Source: Luteipulveratus halotolerans
GTDB lineage: Bacteria > Actinomycetota > Actinomycetes > Actinomycetales > Dermatophilaceae
DNA: 64,000 nucleotides
Direction: 5' to 3'
NCBI RefSeq assembly: GCF_001247745.1
Contig: NZ_LAIR01000002.1
Span: forward strand, 1,426,001-1,490,000
Every line of letters begins with the position of its first letter. Positions within the stretch are counted from its first letter, which is position 1. Of this stretch, positions 8,964-18,466 are shown piece after piece. The position numbers were made by a program, and so were the translations under genes. The notes beneath the pieces are model-generated. The model ran no database searches. It worked only from the letters and a program-made list of their open reading frames with translations, and was not told the origin of the DNA.

Positions 8964-10262
8964 TTACTGGTCAGTATCCGGGTGGTCGGAGATCGCCCTG
9001 ACGATGAGCGGTGCCGCGAGCGAGACCTGCCAGGGCCGCGCCCCGAGCGCCGACAGCGCCTCGGCGACGGACTCACGGTCGGCGGGTGTCGGCGGCCGCC
9101 AGAGCACGCGCCGTAGGAAGTCGGGCGTGAGCAGGTTCTCGACAGGGATCTGCTCACGCTCACTGAACGCGGTCAGCTCGTCGCGCACCTGCTGCAGGCG
9201 TGCGGACGCGACCGGGTCACGGTCGGCCCAGGCGCGCTGCGGCGGGGGAGCGTCGCTGCGCACCGTGGCCGGCGGCAGGTCTGCGTCAGCGAGGTCGTTG
9301 ACCCGGCGTACGGCGTCCAGCCAGTCGCGCTGGTAGCGCGCGATCGACCGGTGCGGCGGTCGAGCCTTGCCGCGGCGGCTGGTGCCCGCCTTGCTGTCGG
9401 CGGTGGCCGCGGTGAGCGCGGCCGGTGTCGTCGGGGCGCGCACGGCGATCTCGACGAGTACGGCGTCGGGCAGGACCCGGCCAGGTGAGATGTCGCGCTT
9501 GCGGGCGATGTCGTCGCGGGTCTGCCACAGCTCGCGGACGCGCGCGACCGCTCGCCGGTCACGCACCTTGTGCATGCCGGAGGTACGCCGCCACGGGTCG
9601 GTGCGCACGGGAGGCCCGGTGAAGGAGGTCAGCGCCTCGAACTCCTCCAGCGCCCAGGGCAGCTTGCCCTGCTGCTCGAGGTCGGCCCGAAGGCGGTTGC
9701 GGACCTCGACCAGCACCTCGACGTCGAGCGCTGCGTAGGTCAGCCAGGGTTCGGGCAGGGGCCGTGTGGACCAGTCGACGGCCGAGTGCTCCTTGGCGAG
9801 GCTGATGCCGAGGTAGTGCTCGATCACGGCGGCCAGGCCGACGCGCGGCAGCCCGGCGAGCCGCGAGCCGAGCTCGGTGTCGAACAGCGCGCTCGGGCGC
9901 AGACCGACCTCGGCCAGGCAGGGGAGGTCCTGGGTGGCGGCGTGCAGCACCCACTCGGCGTCGCCGATCGCGTCCTGGATCGGCCCGAGGTCAGGGCAGG
10001 CGATCGGGTCGATCAACCAGGAGCCGGAGCCCTCGCGCCTGATCTGGACGAGGTAGGCGCGGCTGCCGTAGCGGTAGCCGGAGGCGCGCTCGGCGTCGAG
10101 CGCGACCGGTCCCGTACCGGCTCCGATCGCCGCGGCCGCCTCGAGGAGCCGACGTTCGTCCTCGACGATGTCGGGCACGCCGTCGGCGGGTGCCTCCAGG
10201 ACCGGGTAGGTCGGGGTCTCCGCCGGCGCGTCGTCGCGGCCGGCGCTCTCGACATCGGTCAT
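8964..10262 (-). CDS. rnd: ribonuclease D (DEDDy 3'-5' exoribonuclease with HRDC)
   Basis: 432 residues. DEDDy nuclease motifs: VALDAERASGYRYG (D-x-E), ATQDLPCL, LFDTELGSRLAG and YAALDVEVL (Tyr and last Asp). An HRDC domain follows at roughly 215-300 and a C-terminal helical part to the end. RNase D trims tRNA and other RNA 3' ends. The ATG at 10262 overlaps the stop of the DUF3000 gene by 4 nt (ATGA), which fixes the start and indicates a DUF3000-rnd operon as in many Actinobacteria. Confidence 0.93.
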   Translation of the reverse strand: MTDVESAGRDDAPAETPTYPVLEAPADGVPDIVEDERRLLEAAAAIGAGTGPVALDAERASGYRYGSRAYLVQIRREGSGSWLIDPIACPDLGPIQDAIGDAEWVLHAATQDLPCLAEVGLRPSALFDTELGSRLAGLPRVGLAAVIEHYLGISLAKEHSAVDWSTRPLPEPWLTYAALDVEVLVEVRNRLRADLEQQGKLPWALEEFEALTSFTGPPVRTDPWRRTSGMHKVRDRRAVARVRELWQTRDDIARKRDISPGRVLPDAVLVEIAVRAPTTPAALTAATADSKAGTSRRGKARPPHRSIARYQRDWLDAVRRVNDLADADLPPATVRSDAPPPQRAWADRDPVASARLQQVRDELTAFSEREQIPVENLLTPDFLRRVLWRPPTPADRESVAEALSALGARPWQVSLAAPLIVRAISDHPDTDQ

Positions 10263-10840
10263 CGGCGCTGACCGGGAAGGGCGACCACGCCGTCGGGGAG
10301 GGGCTCCAGGCCGGCGACGGTGCACAGCAGCGCACCCCAGGCCTGGAGGTGACGGGTCAGGTCGTCGTCGACCGGGGTCCAGGACGCGCGGATCTCCATC
10401 TCGACGGATGGTTCGCGCTCTTCCAGGCCGGCGAAGCTCTCGGACACCACGCGGGTGACCGTACCGGCGTCGGCGACGTAGTGCGCGTCGGCGGCCTGCA
10501 GGGAGTCGGTCAACCAGCTCCAGCCGACGCCGCCCAGCATGGGGTCGGTCGCCGTCTCGGGCTCGAGCTCGGCCCGGGCGAACGTGACGATCCGCCACGT
10601 GCCCTCCCACGGCTCGGGCCCTGCCGGGTCGTGCAGGATCACGAAGCGGCCGGAGGCTAGCTCCTCGTCAGCGTCTTGGGCGGAGTGCACCTCTGCCTCG
10701 AGCGCGAGGGCGTACGGCGCGATGCGGCTCGGGGCTGGGACCTCGGTGATGCGCACCTCAGGTCTCAGCCGTACGGCGGAGAGCGCTCGGACGGCCGCGT
10801 CGAACTCGGCGGTGGCCTCGCCGGAGATCATGCGGTTCAC
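10259..10840 (-). CDS. DUF3000 family protein
   Basis: 193-residue protein typical of the actinobacterial DUF3000 family, with a central WRIVTFARAELEPE block and the conserved DPMLGGVGWSWL segment. Function unknown; it commonly lies between rnd and hemE and is overlapped by rnd here. Divergent from the EamA transporter. Confidence 0.88.
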   Translation of the reverse strand: MNRMISGEATAEFDAAVRALSAVRLRPEVRITEVPAPSRIAPYALALEAEVHSAQDADEELASGRFVILHDPAGPEPWEGTWRIVTFARAELEPETATDPMLGGVGWSWLTDSLQAADAHYVADAGTVTRVVSESFAGLEEREPSVEMEIRASWTPVDDDLTRHLQAWGALLCTVAGLEPLPDGVVALPGQRR

Positions 10841-10900
10841 TCGAGACAGCGTAAGTCGCAGGAGTGGGGCGGGCGGGCAGGCTCGCCGTCGGGTTCGGGC

Positions 10901-10906
10901 TAGCGT
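10901..10906 (+). promoter_or_regulatory. -10 box (TAGCGT) of EamA gene, probable leaderless start
   Basis: TAGCGT ends 6 nt before the GTG at 10913, leaving no room for a ribosome binding site. Confidence 0.5.
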
Positions 10907-10912
10907 TCACCG

Positions 10913-11761
10913 GTGATCACCCTGCTCGCCCTCGCCTCCAGCGCGGTCTGGGGCACCTCCGACTTCGCGGGCGGACTGCTGTCGCGCCGCATCGCGGCCG
11001 TCCGGGTCGTCGCGTTCTCCCAGATCGGCGGACTCGCCGTGATCACCGCGGTGCTCGGGCTGTCGTTGACGCTCGGCGACCGGCCGGACGGACTCGGCTG
11101 GCTTGCGCCGGGCCTGGCGTCGGGGATGGTCGGCGCACTCGGTCTGACCGCCTTCTACGCCGCTCTGGCGTCCGGGACGATGGGCATCGTCTCGCCGATC
11201 GCCGCTCTCGGGGCTGCCGTGCCCGTTGTCCTCGGTGTGCTCGGCGGCGACCGGCTCGGCGGCCTGGTCCTGATCGGCATGGCGCTGGCGATCACTGGCG
11301 CGGCCCTGGCCTCGGGCCCGGAGCTCACGGGGAGCGCACCCCGCCGTCCAGTCGCACTCGCTGTGGTCGCTGCCGTGTCGTTCGGCCTGTCGCTCTACCT
11401 GCTCGACCGTGCGTCGGCGTACGACGTCGTGGCGGGTCTGTGGGCGATGCGGGTGGGGAGCGTGGCGTTGCTGCTCCTCGTGCTGGGCGCACTGATGCGT
11501 CGGGGCGGGCTGCGCGAGGGGCGTGCCTCGCGTGCGGACCTGCCGGCGCTGCTGCTGCTCGGAACAGGTGACCTCGTCGCGAACGCGCTGTTCGGGGTCG
11601 CTACGACCCGTGGCTACGTCAGCGTTGCGTCGGTGCTGGGTTCGCTGTACCCCGTCGCGACGCTGCTGTGGGCGCGCTACCTGCTCGGTGAGCGCATGCG
11701 CCCGGTGCAGGCGGTCGGTGTCGGGCTCGCCGTCGTCGGCGTGGTCCTCACGGCCTCCTGA
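10913..11761 (+). CDS. EamA/DMT-family transporter
   Basis: 282-residue, very hydrophobic protein with about ten predicted membrane segments in two EamA halves; the first begins [20 protein letters not shown] and the second contains [20 protein letters not shown] and ends [12 protein letters not shown]. Drug/metabolite transporter superfamily; substrate unknown. The GTG is chosen for the -10 box 6 nt upstream. It precedes hemE by 35 nt, which has its own promoter. Confidence 0.88.
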   Translation: MITLLALASSAVWGTSDFAGGLLSRRIAAVRVVAFSQIGGLAVITAVLGLSLTLGDRPDGLGWLAPGLASGMVGALGLTAFYAALASGTMGIVSPIAALGAAVPVVLGVLGGDRLGGLVLIGMALAITGAALASGPELTGSAPRRPVALAVVAAVSFGLSLYLLDRASAYDVVAGLWAMRVGSVALLLLVLGALMRRGGLREGRASRADLPALLLLGTGDLVANALFGVATTRGYVSVASVLGSLYPVATLLWARYLLGERMRPVQAVGVGLAVVGVVLTAS

Positions 11762-11783
11762 CCGGACACCGCGGGCCGCGACC

Positions 11784-11789
11784 TACCAT
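11784..11789 (+). promoter_or_regulatory. -10 box (TACCAT) of hemE, probable leaderless start
   Basis: TACCAT ends 7 nt before the GTG of hemE at 11797; there is no Shine-Dalgarno sequence between. Confidence 0.5.
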
Positions 11790-11796
11790 CGACGCC

Positions 11797-12837
11797 GTGA
11801 CCTCGACCGATCCGCGCGACAGCGCTCTTGTCCGTGCCGCCCGCGGCCAGACCGTTCCCCACACGCCGGTGTGGTTCATGCGGCAGGCCGGTCGCTCGCT
11901 GCCGGAGTACCACAAGGTGCGTGACGGCATCCCGATGCTGCAGGCCTGCCGGACGCCTGAGCTGGTCACCGAGATCACGCTGCAGCCCGTACGCCGGCAC
12001 GGTGTGGACGCCGCGGTGTTCTACAGCGACATCGTGGTGCCGCTCGAGGCGGTCGGAATCGACCTCGACCTTGTACCGGGGGTGGGGCCGGTCATCGCCC
12101 AGCCCGTCCGCACCCGGCAGGACCTGGAGCGCATCCCCGAGCTGGAGCCCTCGCACGTCCCGTTCATCACGCAGGCCGTCTCGATGCTCGTGCGCGAGCT
12201 GGGGGGCACACCGCTCATCGGCTTCGCCGGAGCGCCGTTCACGCTCGCGTCCTACCTCGTCGAGGGTGGTCCGTCGCGCAACCACGAGCACACCAAGGCG
12301 CTGATGCACGGCGACCCGCAGCTGTGGCACGACCTGTGCGCCCGGCTGGCTCAGATCTCCGGGGCGTTCCTGCGGGTGCAGGCCGAGGCCGGAGCCTCGG
12401 TGGTCCAGCTGTTCGACTCGTGGGCCGGCGCCCTGTCGCTCGCCGACTACGAAGCGCTCGTACAGCCGCACTCGGCCGCGGCGCTCGCCGCCGTGGCCGA
12501 CCTCGACGTGCCGCGCATCCACTTCGGTGTCGGCACCGGTGAGCTGCTGCCTGCGATGGGCGCTGCAGGTGCCGAGGTCGTCGGCGTCGACTTCAGGGTG
12601 CCGCTGGACGAGGCCGTCCGCCGGACGGAGGGCCATTACGCCCTGCAGGGCAACCTCGACCCGGCACTGCTGTTCGCTCCGTGGGAGCCGCTGTCGCAGG
12701 CGGTCGACCGGGTGCTGGAGTCGGGGCGTTCAGCACCCGGCCACATCTTCAACCTGGGGCACGGCGTGCTGCCCAGCACCGACCCGGACGTCCTCACCCG
12801 AGTCGTCGAACGCGTGCACGAGCGTTCGGCGTCCTGA
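11797..12837 (+). CDS. hemE: uroporphyrinogen decarboxylase
   Basis: 346 residues; decarboxylates the four acetate side chains of uroporphyrinogen III to coproporphyrinogen III. The N-terminal signature [16 protein letters not shown] is complete, with later family blocks [17 protein letters not shown] and [18 protein letters not shown] start. The last 108 nt overlap the 3' end of the convergent yczE-like gene. Supplies the coproporphyrin-type heme pathway completed by hemY and hemQ about 3 kb downstream. Confidence 0.96.
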   Translation: MTSTDPRDSALVRAARGQTVPHTPVWFMRQAGRSLPEYHKVRDGIPMLQACRTPELVTEITLQPVRRHGVDAAVFYSDIVVPLEAVGIDLDLVPGVGPVIAQPVRTRQDLERIPELEPSHVPFITQAVSMLVRELGGTPLIGFAGAPFTLASYLVEGGPSRNHEHTKALMHGDPQLWHDLCARLAQISGAFLRVQAEAGASVVQLFDSWAGALSLADYEALVQPHSAAALAAVADLDVPRIHFGVGTGELLPAMGAAGAEVVGVDFRVPLDEAVRRTEGHYALQGNLDPALLFAPWEPLSQAVDRVLESGRSAPGHIFNLGHGVLPSTDPDVLTRVVERVHERSAS

Positions 12838-13497
12838 ACGAGCACGCTCGACCTGCGCGGGGTCGAGCCGCACGGTGCACCACGGCAGGAACAGCTGGAC
12901 CAGGGGCCCGATGAGGACGGCGTACAGGACCGTGCCGACGCCGACGACACCACCGAGCAGCCATCCGACGGCGAGCACCGTCAGCTCCAGCGACGTTCGG
13001 ACGAGACGCAGGCTCAGCCCCGTACGCGCGTGCAGGCCGGTCATCAGACCGTCGCGCGGCCCGGGGCCGAGCTGGCTGCCGATGTAGAGCGCTCCACCGA
13101 TCGCGTTGACCACGATCGCGGCGACCATGAGCGTGGTGCGTGCCCACTGGGCGTCCGGTGCGGTGATGACGCCGAGCGCTGCATCGGTGGCGACGCCGAT
13201 CCAGACCGCGTTGGCCACGGTCCCGAGCCCGGGCCACTGCCGCAACGGGATCCACAGCAGCAGCACCGCGAAGCCGACGATGATCACGAGGGTGCCCATC
13301 GACAGGCCGGTGTGCTCGACCAGACCGATGTGCAGCACGTCCCACGGGTCGAGGCCGAGCGTGGCGCGCACCATCATCGCCATCGCGACGCCGTAGAGCG
13401 TGAGCCCGATCATCAGCTGGGTCAGCCGCCGAGGCAGCCTGCCCGCGCGCAGCTGCTCGCCCGGGGTGAGGGAGACGAGGTCGGATCGGCGTGACAT
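12730..13497 (-). CDS. yczE: YczE/YitT-type integral membrane protein
   Basis: 255 residues with about five or six membrane segments ([67 protein letters not shown]) and the family-typical [12 protein letters not shown] loop. Function unknown. The ATG at 13497 is chosen over upstream possibilities because it faces the shared operator and the membrane core begins soon after. A roughly 40-residue hydrophilic tail overlaps hemE antisense. Divergent from its probable regulator yczR. Confidence 0.85.
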   Translation of the reverse strand: MSRRSDLVSLTPGEQLRAGRLPRRLTQLMIGLTLYGVAMAMMVRATLGLDPWDVLHIGLVEHTGLSMGTLVIIVGFAVLLLWIPLRQWPGLGTVANAVWIGVATDAALGVITAPDAQWARTTLMVAAIVVNAIGGALYIGSQLGPGPRDGLMTGLHARTGLSLRLVRTSLELTVLAVGWLLGGVVGVGTVLYAVLIGPLVQLFLPWCTVRLDPAQVERARSGRRTLVHAFDDSGEDVRVGAGQHAVPQVEDVAGC

Positions 13498-13515
13498 GCC
13501 TCCAGCGTGACGCCC

Positions 13516-13542
13516 AAGTGGCCTTGCAAACAAGGTCCACTT
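13516..13542. promoter_or_regulatory. probable YczR operator in yczE/yczR divergent region
   Basis: Inverted repeat AAGTGGCCTTG-CAAA-CAAGGTCCACTT, arms identical except one extra base, plus a further AGTGGCC at 13549-13555. It sits in the 61-nt gap between the two divergent starts, where a MocR-type regulator would act on both genes. Confidence 0.6.
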
Positions 13543-13558
13543 GGCGGACAGTGGCCTG

Positions 13559-14992
13559 ATGAGCGCACCTCGGGTCAGTGCCGCACGACTGGTCACCCAG
13601 CTCGGGCCGCCGGCCGCCGCGGGGCCGGCGTACCTGTGGCTCGCTGACTCCATCCGACTGCTGGTCAGCGACGGCCGGCTGCTGCACGGGACCCGGCTCC
13701 CGAGCGAGCGCGATCTCGTGGTGGCCACAGGGCTGAGCCGCACGACGGTCGCGCGTGCGTACGCCGAGCTGCGCGACCGCGGCTATGTCACCGCGCGCCG
13801 GGGTTCGGGCACTCTGGTCCAGGTGCCCGGCGGGCCCGTGCAGGGCGGGGCCGAGCCGACCGTGGTCGATGACCTCGACGGCCCGGCCGACGACGTCATC
13901 GACCTGCGCAGTGCCGCCCCGACCGGCCGGCCCGGGATCGCAGCGGCGTACGAGCGCGCGGTCGAGCAGCTCGGCGCCTACACCGCCGGCGCGGGGTACT
14001 TCCCTCTCGGAACCCCCGTCCTGCGGGGCGCGGTCGCCCGCCGCTACGCGGCGCGTGGGGTGCCGACCGATCCCGGTCAGGTGATCGTCACCACGGGTTC
14101 GCTGTCGGCGCTCGCTGCCGTGTTCCGGGCGCTGCTGACGCGGGGCGACCGAGCGCTGCTGGAGAGCCCGACCTACCCCGGCGCGCTCGCGAGCCTGCGG
14201 CATGAGGGCGCGAGGCTCGTGCCGGTGCCGACCGCCAGCGGCGCGAGCGACCTGGACGCCGTGGCCGAGAGGGCTGCCGCGACCAGCCCGCGCGTGATGC
14301 TGGCCATGCCCGACTTCCACAACCCGACCGGCACCTTGCTGGAGGAGGACGAGCGCGAGCGGCTGGCCGCGACCTGGGCCGCGCACGGCGTCGTCGGTGT
14401 GGTCGACGAGACCGTCAGCGAGCTGTGGCTCGACGCGCGGCCGGGGGTGCGGCCGATGGCGGCGCACGCACCCAGAGCGGTCACGGTCGGGGGAGTGAGC
14501 AAGTCGCACTGGGGCGGACTGCGGATCGGCTGGATCCGTGCGCCGCACGACCTGGTCGGTGCGATCGCTCGCGCCCGCGCGTCCTTCGACCTCGGGGCGC
14601 CGGTGCTCGAACAGCTCGTGGTCGCCGACCTCCTCGACCGCGAACCCACCCTCGATGCTGCGCGCCGCCGCGAGCTGCGGGAGCGGCGCAACGAGGTGAT
14701 CGGCGCCGTCCGGGCTCATCTGCCGTCATGGGAGACGCGGACGCCGCCTGGTGGCCTGTCCGTCTGGTGGCGGCTGCCGAGCCCCCGGTCATCGGCCCTG
14801 GCGACCGCGGCCGAACGTGAGCGCGTCCTGCTGGCCCCGGGGTCGGCGTTCGCGGTTGAAGGGCACGGCCTGGAGCACTGGGTCCGTACGCCGTTCGCGC
14901 TCGACGCGGAGACGCTGGCCGTCGCCGTACCGCGCATCGCGGCGGCCTGGCTGTCCGTGTCCGACCGCGCTGTCGTCGGACGAACAGCCTGA
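13559..14992 (+). CDS. yczR: MocR-family regulator (GntR HTH plus aminotransferase-like domain), YczR type
   Basis: 477 residues from the ATG at 13559; a TTG six codons upstream is possible but lies in the operator. Residues about 25-90 form a GntR winged HTH (LPSERDLVVATGLSRTTVAR). From about 115 a fold-type-I PLP domain follows, with the PLP-Lys expected in VGGVSKSHWGGLRIGWIR (VSKS) and the Asn/Asp anchors in MPDFHNPTGTL and VVDETVSEL. MocR proteins sense PLP or amines. Gene pairing with yczE is the known arrangement of the YczR subclass, so regulation of yczE is likely (inference). Confidence 0.88.
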   Translation: MSAPRVSAARLVTQLGPPAAAGPAYLWLADSIRLLVSDGRLLHGTRLPSERDLVVATGLSRTTVARAYAELRDRGYVTARRGSGTLVQVPGGPVQGGAEPTVVDDLDGPADDVIDLRSAAPTGRPGIAAAYERAVEQLGAYTAGAGYFPLGTPVLRGAVARRYAARGVPTDPGQVIVTTGSLSALAAVFRALLTRGDRALLESPTYPGALASLRHEGARLVPVPTASGASDLDAVAERAAATSPRVMLAMPDFHNPTGTLLEEDERERLAATWAAHGVVGVVDETVSELWLDARPGVRPMAAHAPRAVTVGGVSKSHWGGLRIGWIRAPHDLVGAIARARASFDLGAPVLEQLVVADLLDREPTLDAARRRELRERRNEVIGAVRAHLPSWETRTPPGGLSVWWRLPSPRSSALATAAERERVLLAPGSAFAVEGHGLEHWVRTPFALDAETLAVAVPRIAAAWLSVSDRAVVGRTA

Positions 14993-15121
14993 CCAGAGTT
15001 GCCAGGAATGGCCGCGGCTGAGTCAAGGATTGACCAAGAAGCGCCGTCCTCCCGGTGGACACGGCCAGGCTGACCCCGAGGGGCGGGGACCCGTCCCCGT
15101 GTCCCGGAGGGAGTCACGCAG

Positions 15122-15733
15122 ATGACCACGATCGATCGGCGCACGTTCTTGACCGGTACGGCAGCCACCGCGGGGATCGCGGGTCTCGGCCTCGCGTCGG
15201 CCGCACCCGCACATGCGCAGACCTGGACGATCCTCAACCACGACTACCAGGTCCAGGAGACGGGCTACTGGTGCGGCCCGGCCGCCACCCGGATCGCCCT
15301 CAGCTGCCGCGGCGTCTACCAGTCCCAGGCGAGCCTGGCGTCCCAGCTCGGCACGACCACCAACGGTACGGACTACATCGGTCAGGTGACGGGTGTCCTC
15401 GCCAACCACGTCGGGTGGTACGAGACCAAGAACATGCCGAACGACCCACCCACGCAGGCGCAGAAGGACCTGCTGTGGAACGACATCTCGTACAACATCG
15501 ACCGCGGGTACGCCCTGGTCGCCAACATCGTCGCCCCGCCGGGCAACCAGCCGCCCGGATACCCGTCGAACCAGACGATCTACCACTACTTCACGATCAT
15601 CGGGTACAACCGCGACCCCGCCTGGAGGCAGGCGTACATCGCCGATCCCGCGAACTTCGGCGGAAACAACCACTACTGGTTGTGGTTCGACCAGCTGGCG
15701 AGCCTCATCCCGCCGAAGGGCTACTCGGCCTGA
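15122..15733 (+). CDS. Tat-exported C39-like cysteine peptidase family protein
   Basis: 203 residues. A twin-arginine signal (DRRTFLTGTAATAGIAG, cleavage after AHA near residue 32) precedes a papain-like C39 domain: the nucleophile Cys in QETGYWCGPAATRIAL, the His in TIYHYFTIIGYN and an Asp in YIADPA. Probably secreted; the substrate is unknown, and C39-like domains outside bacteriocin transporters often act on peptides or peptidoglycan stems. A GGAGGGAG lies before the ATG. The 129 nt upstream hold only a short GGGGAC/GTCCCC hairpin. It sits between hemE and hemY, an unusual place. Confidence 0.82.
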   Translation: MTTIDRRTFLTGTAATAGIAGLGLASAAPAHAQTWTILNHDYQVQETGYWCGPAATRIALSCRGVYQSQASLASQLGTTTNGTDYIGQVTGVLANHVGWYETKNMPNDPPTQAQKDLLWNDISYNIDRGYALVANIVAPPGNQPPGYPSNQTIYHYFTIIGYNRDPAWRQAYIADPANFGGNNHYWLWFDQLASLIPPKGYSA

Positions 15734-15809
15734 TCCGCCGGAACGGCGTGCTCGCGCCCGCGTGACCCTGCGGTCAGGACGGGCGGTCGCCGGTGAGACG
15801 CTGACCGGC

Positions 15810-17222
15810 ATGGCACACGTCGTCGTCGTCGGGGCAGGCATCACCGGGCTCGCGGCGGCGTGGCACCTCATCACGCGCGGCGATCACCAGGTGACCGTGC
15901 TCGAGGGCAGCGGCCAGGTGGGTGGACGGCTGCGGTCAGCCGAGCTGGCCGGCGTACGCATCGACGTCGGCGCCGAGTCGATGCTCGCGCGTCGCCCGGA
16001 GGCGGTCGACCTGCTCGGCGAGCTCGGAGCCGAGGCCGTCCACCCGGCCCCCGTCGGAGCTGCTCTGTGGAGCCGCGGACGGCTGTCGCCGCTGCCCCGG
16101 GGGACACTCATGGGCGTGCCGGCTCGGCCCGAAGCGGCAGGCTCGGTGCTCGACGCCGACGAGATCGAGCGGGCCGTCGCCGAGCGACCTGTCGCCGTCG
16201 ACGGTGACATCTCGGTCGGCGACCTCGTCGAGCGCGCGGTCGGTCCGGCTGTGGTCGACCAACTCGTCGAGCCGCTCCTGGGCGGGGTCTACGCCGGCCA
16301 TGCCCGTCGGCTCTCGGCCGCGGCGTGCGTCCCCGCGCTGCTCGACGCCGTGCGCGACGGCGGTTCCCTCACGGCCGCCGCGGCTCGAGCGGCCGAACGC
16401 GCTGCGGCGGGCGCGCGCCAGGGCCCTGCCGCGCCGGTGTTCGCCGGTCTGCGAGGTGGCGTCTCGCGCCTGCCCGACCTGCTCGAGGAGCAGCTCGTGG
16501 CGCGGGGTGCGACGGTGCGGACCGGAGTGACCGTGCGCGAGCTGCAGCGCACCGCGACCGGCTGGCGACTCGTCACCGGGCCGGTGCCGCAGCCCGAGGC
16601 ACTCGAGGCGGATGCGGTCATCGTGACCACGCCGGCGCGTGCGGCGGCACGTCTCGTCGGCGAGGTCGTTCCCCATGCCTCCGGGCTGCTCGCCGACGTC
16701 GAGTACGCCTCCATGGCGATCGTGTCGATGGCGTTCCCGGTCGACGAGATGCCTTGGGCGCCCACGGATTCCGGGTTCTTGGTCCCACCGGTCGATGGCC
16801 ACGTCATCAAGGCGGCGACGTTCAGCAGCGTGAAGTGGCCCTGGCTCGCCGACCGGGCACGCGGCCTGCTCGTGCTGCGGGTGTCGATGGGACGCCACGG
16901 CGAGGAAGCCGTCCTGCAGCGCGACGACGCCGAGCTGGTCGACCTCGGTCGTGCTGACCTGCAGGCCGCCCTCGGGCAGCAGCTCCCGCGCGCGGTGGAC
17001 GCCCACGTCCAACGCTGGGGCGGTGCCCTCCCGCAGTACGCCGTCGGGCACCTCGACCGGGTGGACTCGATCGCGACGGCCGTCGCCGGCGTACCAGGCC
17101 TGGAGCTCGCCGGTGCGGCCTACGACGGGGTCGGGATCCCGGCCTGCATCGCCTCAGGGCGCGCCGCTGCGGACCGAGCGCTCACCCACCTGAACGTCGT
17201 ACGACAGCGCGTCGGAGAATGA
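15810..17222 (+). CDS. hemY: FAD-dependent coproporphyrinogen III/protoporphyrinogen oxidase (HemY/CgoX)
   Basis: 470 residues. Rossmann FAD-binding start [17 protein letters not shown] with the following [14 protein letters not shown]; the C-terminal FAD block is [17 protein letters not shown]. In Gram-positive bacteria this enzyme oxidises coproporphyrinogen III to coproporphyrin III. The ATG at 15810 starts right at the FAD motif; the longer open frame upstream overlaps the peptidase gene. Four nt before hemQ, so co-expressed with it. Confidence 0.94.
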   Translation: MAHVVVVGAGITGLAAAWHLITRGDHQVTVLEGSGQVGGRLRSAELAGVRIDVGAESMLARRPEAVDLLGELGAEAVHPAPVGAALWSRGRLSPLPRGTLMGVPARPEAAGSVLDADEIERAVAERPVAVDGDISVGDLVERAVGPAVVDQLVEPLLGGVYAGHARRLSAAACVPALLDAVRDGGSLTAAAARAAERAAAGARQGPAAPVFAGLRGGVSRLPDLLEEQLVARGATVRTGVTVRELQRTATGWRLVTGPVPQPEALEADAVIVTTPARAAARLVGEVVPHASGLLADVEYASMAIVSMAFPVDEMPWAPTDSGFLVPPVDGHVIKAATFSSVKWPWLADRARGLLVLRVSMGRHGEEAVLQRDDAELVDLGRADLQAALGQQLPRAVDAHVQRWGGALPQYAVGHLDRVDSIATAVAGVPGLELAGAAYDGVGIPACIASGRAAADRALTHLNVVRQRVGE

Positions 17223-17226
17223 ACGC

Positions 17227-17952
17227 ATGACGCAGGACAACCCCAGGGCAGAGGCACTCCGACCGGGTGCGAAGAAGATCAACGAGATCAACGACAGCAT
17301 CCGCTACACGATGTACTCGGTCTTCCGCTGCGCGCGTGAGCTGCCGCAGGACCGTGCCGCCCTGCTCCAGGAGGCCGAGGCCTTTCTCGCCGGACTGCCC
17401 GACGAGGGTGTCGTCGTGCGGGGGGTGTACGACGTGGGCGGCCTGCGCGCCGACGCCGACCTGATGATCTGGTGGCACGCCGAGCGCGTCGAGTCGCTGC
17501 AGGCGGCGTACCGCGCGTTCCTCGCGACCGAGCTGGGACGCACGCTCGACCCGTTCTGGTCCAACGTGGCCCTGCACCGTCCGGCCGAGTTCAACCGGTC
17601 GCACATCCCGGCGTTCCTCGCCGAGGAGCGCACCCGCAACTACGTGTGCGTCTACCCGTTCGTGCGCTCCTACGACTGGTACCTCCTGCCCGACGAGGAG
17701 CGCCGCACGATGCTGAAGGACCACGGCGTCGCCGCCCGCGACTACCCCGACGTGCGCGCCAACACGGTCGCGTCGTTCGCGCTCGGTGACTACGAGTGGA
17801 TCCTGGCGTTCGAGGCGGACGAGCTGGACCGCATCGTCGACCTGATGCGCGACCTGCGTGCGACCGAGGCGCGACGGCACGTGCGCGAGGAGGTGCCGTT
17901 CTTCACCGGCCCCCGCGTCGAGCTCGCGGACCTGGTCGGGCGCCTTCGCTGA
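17227..17952 (+). CDS. hemQ: hydrogen peroxide-dependent heme synthase (coproheme decarboxylase)
   Basis: 241 residues, chlorite-dismutase fold. Converts Fe-coproporphyrin III (coproheme) to heme b. Typical blocks are [14 protein letters not shown], the distal-pocket [17 protein letters not shown] (catalytic Tyr region), the proximal heme His in [13 protein letters not shown] and [16 protein letters not shown]. With hemY it defines the coproporphyrin-dependent pathway. Confidence 0.95.
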   Translation: MTQDNPRAEALRPGAKKINEINDSIRYTMYSVFRCARELPQDRAALLQEAEAFLAGLPDEGVVVRGVYDVGGLRADADLMIWWHAERVESLQAAYRAFLATELGRTLDPFWSNVALHRPAEFNRSHIPAFLAEERTRNYVCVYPFVRSYDWYLLPDEERRTMLKDHGVAARDYPDVRANTVASFALGDYEWILAFEADELDRIVDLMRDLRATEARRHVREEVPFFTGPRVELADLVGRLR

Positions 17953-18000
17953 CGAGCGGCGCGCATTCCCGTACACCGTGTCGTGACCGCGCAGAGCGCG

Positions 18001-18006
18001 TAGGGT
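18001..18006 (+). promoter_or_regulatory. -10 box (TAGGGT) upstream of the hypothetical gene at 18015/18104
   Basis: TAGGGT ends 8 nt before a GTG at 18015, matching the leaderless spacing seen elsewhere in the window, although that GTG is in a different frame from the likely coding body. Confidence 0.35.
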
Positions 18007-18103
18007 CATCGCTCGTGGAGCGCCCTGACGCCGGACTCGGCAACCTGCTGGTGTCGCCGGCCTTCGCCGACGCGCGGCCGCAGCCAGTGACGCGGCCGAC
18101 GAC

Positions 18104-18466
18104 GTGGACGAGCTGCGAGCACTGCTCCACCGCGTCGACACCAAGAAGTTCGGCGCCGGCGACCTGAGCGCGCACCCTCCAAGGGTCGAGGTCGACATGG
18201 CCTGCTCGATCGTGACCGCCCGGGTCGAAGAGCTCGAGCGCGACCCGGACGGCTGCCGTCTGGAGACCTTGTCGGTGGTCGAGAGCAGTCGACTCCAGGT
18301 GGTCATCGCTGCGCTGGAGTACTTCGCACTCGAGCACGACGTGATCCCCGACAGCCGTCCGACGGGCCACGTCGACGACATGACGATCGTGCACTGGGCC
18401 ATCGGGATGGTGCAGCGGCAGCTGCCCGTCCAGCCGCAGAGCGCGCCGCCGGCCGATCAGCCCTGA
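18104..18466 (+). CDS. hypothetical protein, possible frameshift near its 5' end
   Basis: 120 residues from a GTG, rich in charged helices (VDTKKFGAGDLSAHPPR, then EELERDPDGCRLETLSVVES). No family recognised. There is no ribosome binding site at this GTG. A promoter-like TAGGGT and a GTG at 18015 fit a start 30 codons earlier in another frame (ERPDAGLGNLLVSPAFADA), so the gene may have suffered a one-base indel around 18060-18090. The stop overlaps the convergent msrB stop by 10 nt. Confidence 0.5.
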   Translation: MDELRALLHRVDTKKFGAGDLSAHPPRVEVDMACSIVTARVEELERDPDGCRLETLSVVESSRLQVVIAALEYFALEHDVIPDSRPTGHVDDMTIVHWAIGMVQRQLPVQPQSAPPADQP

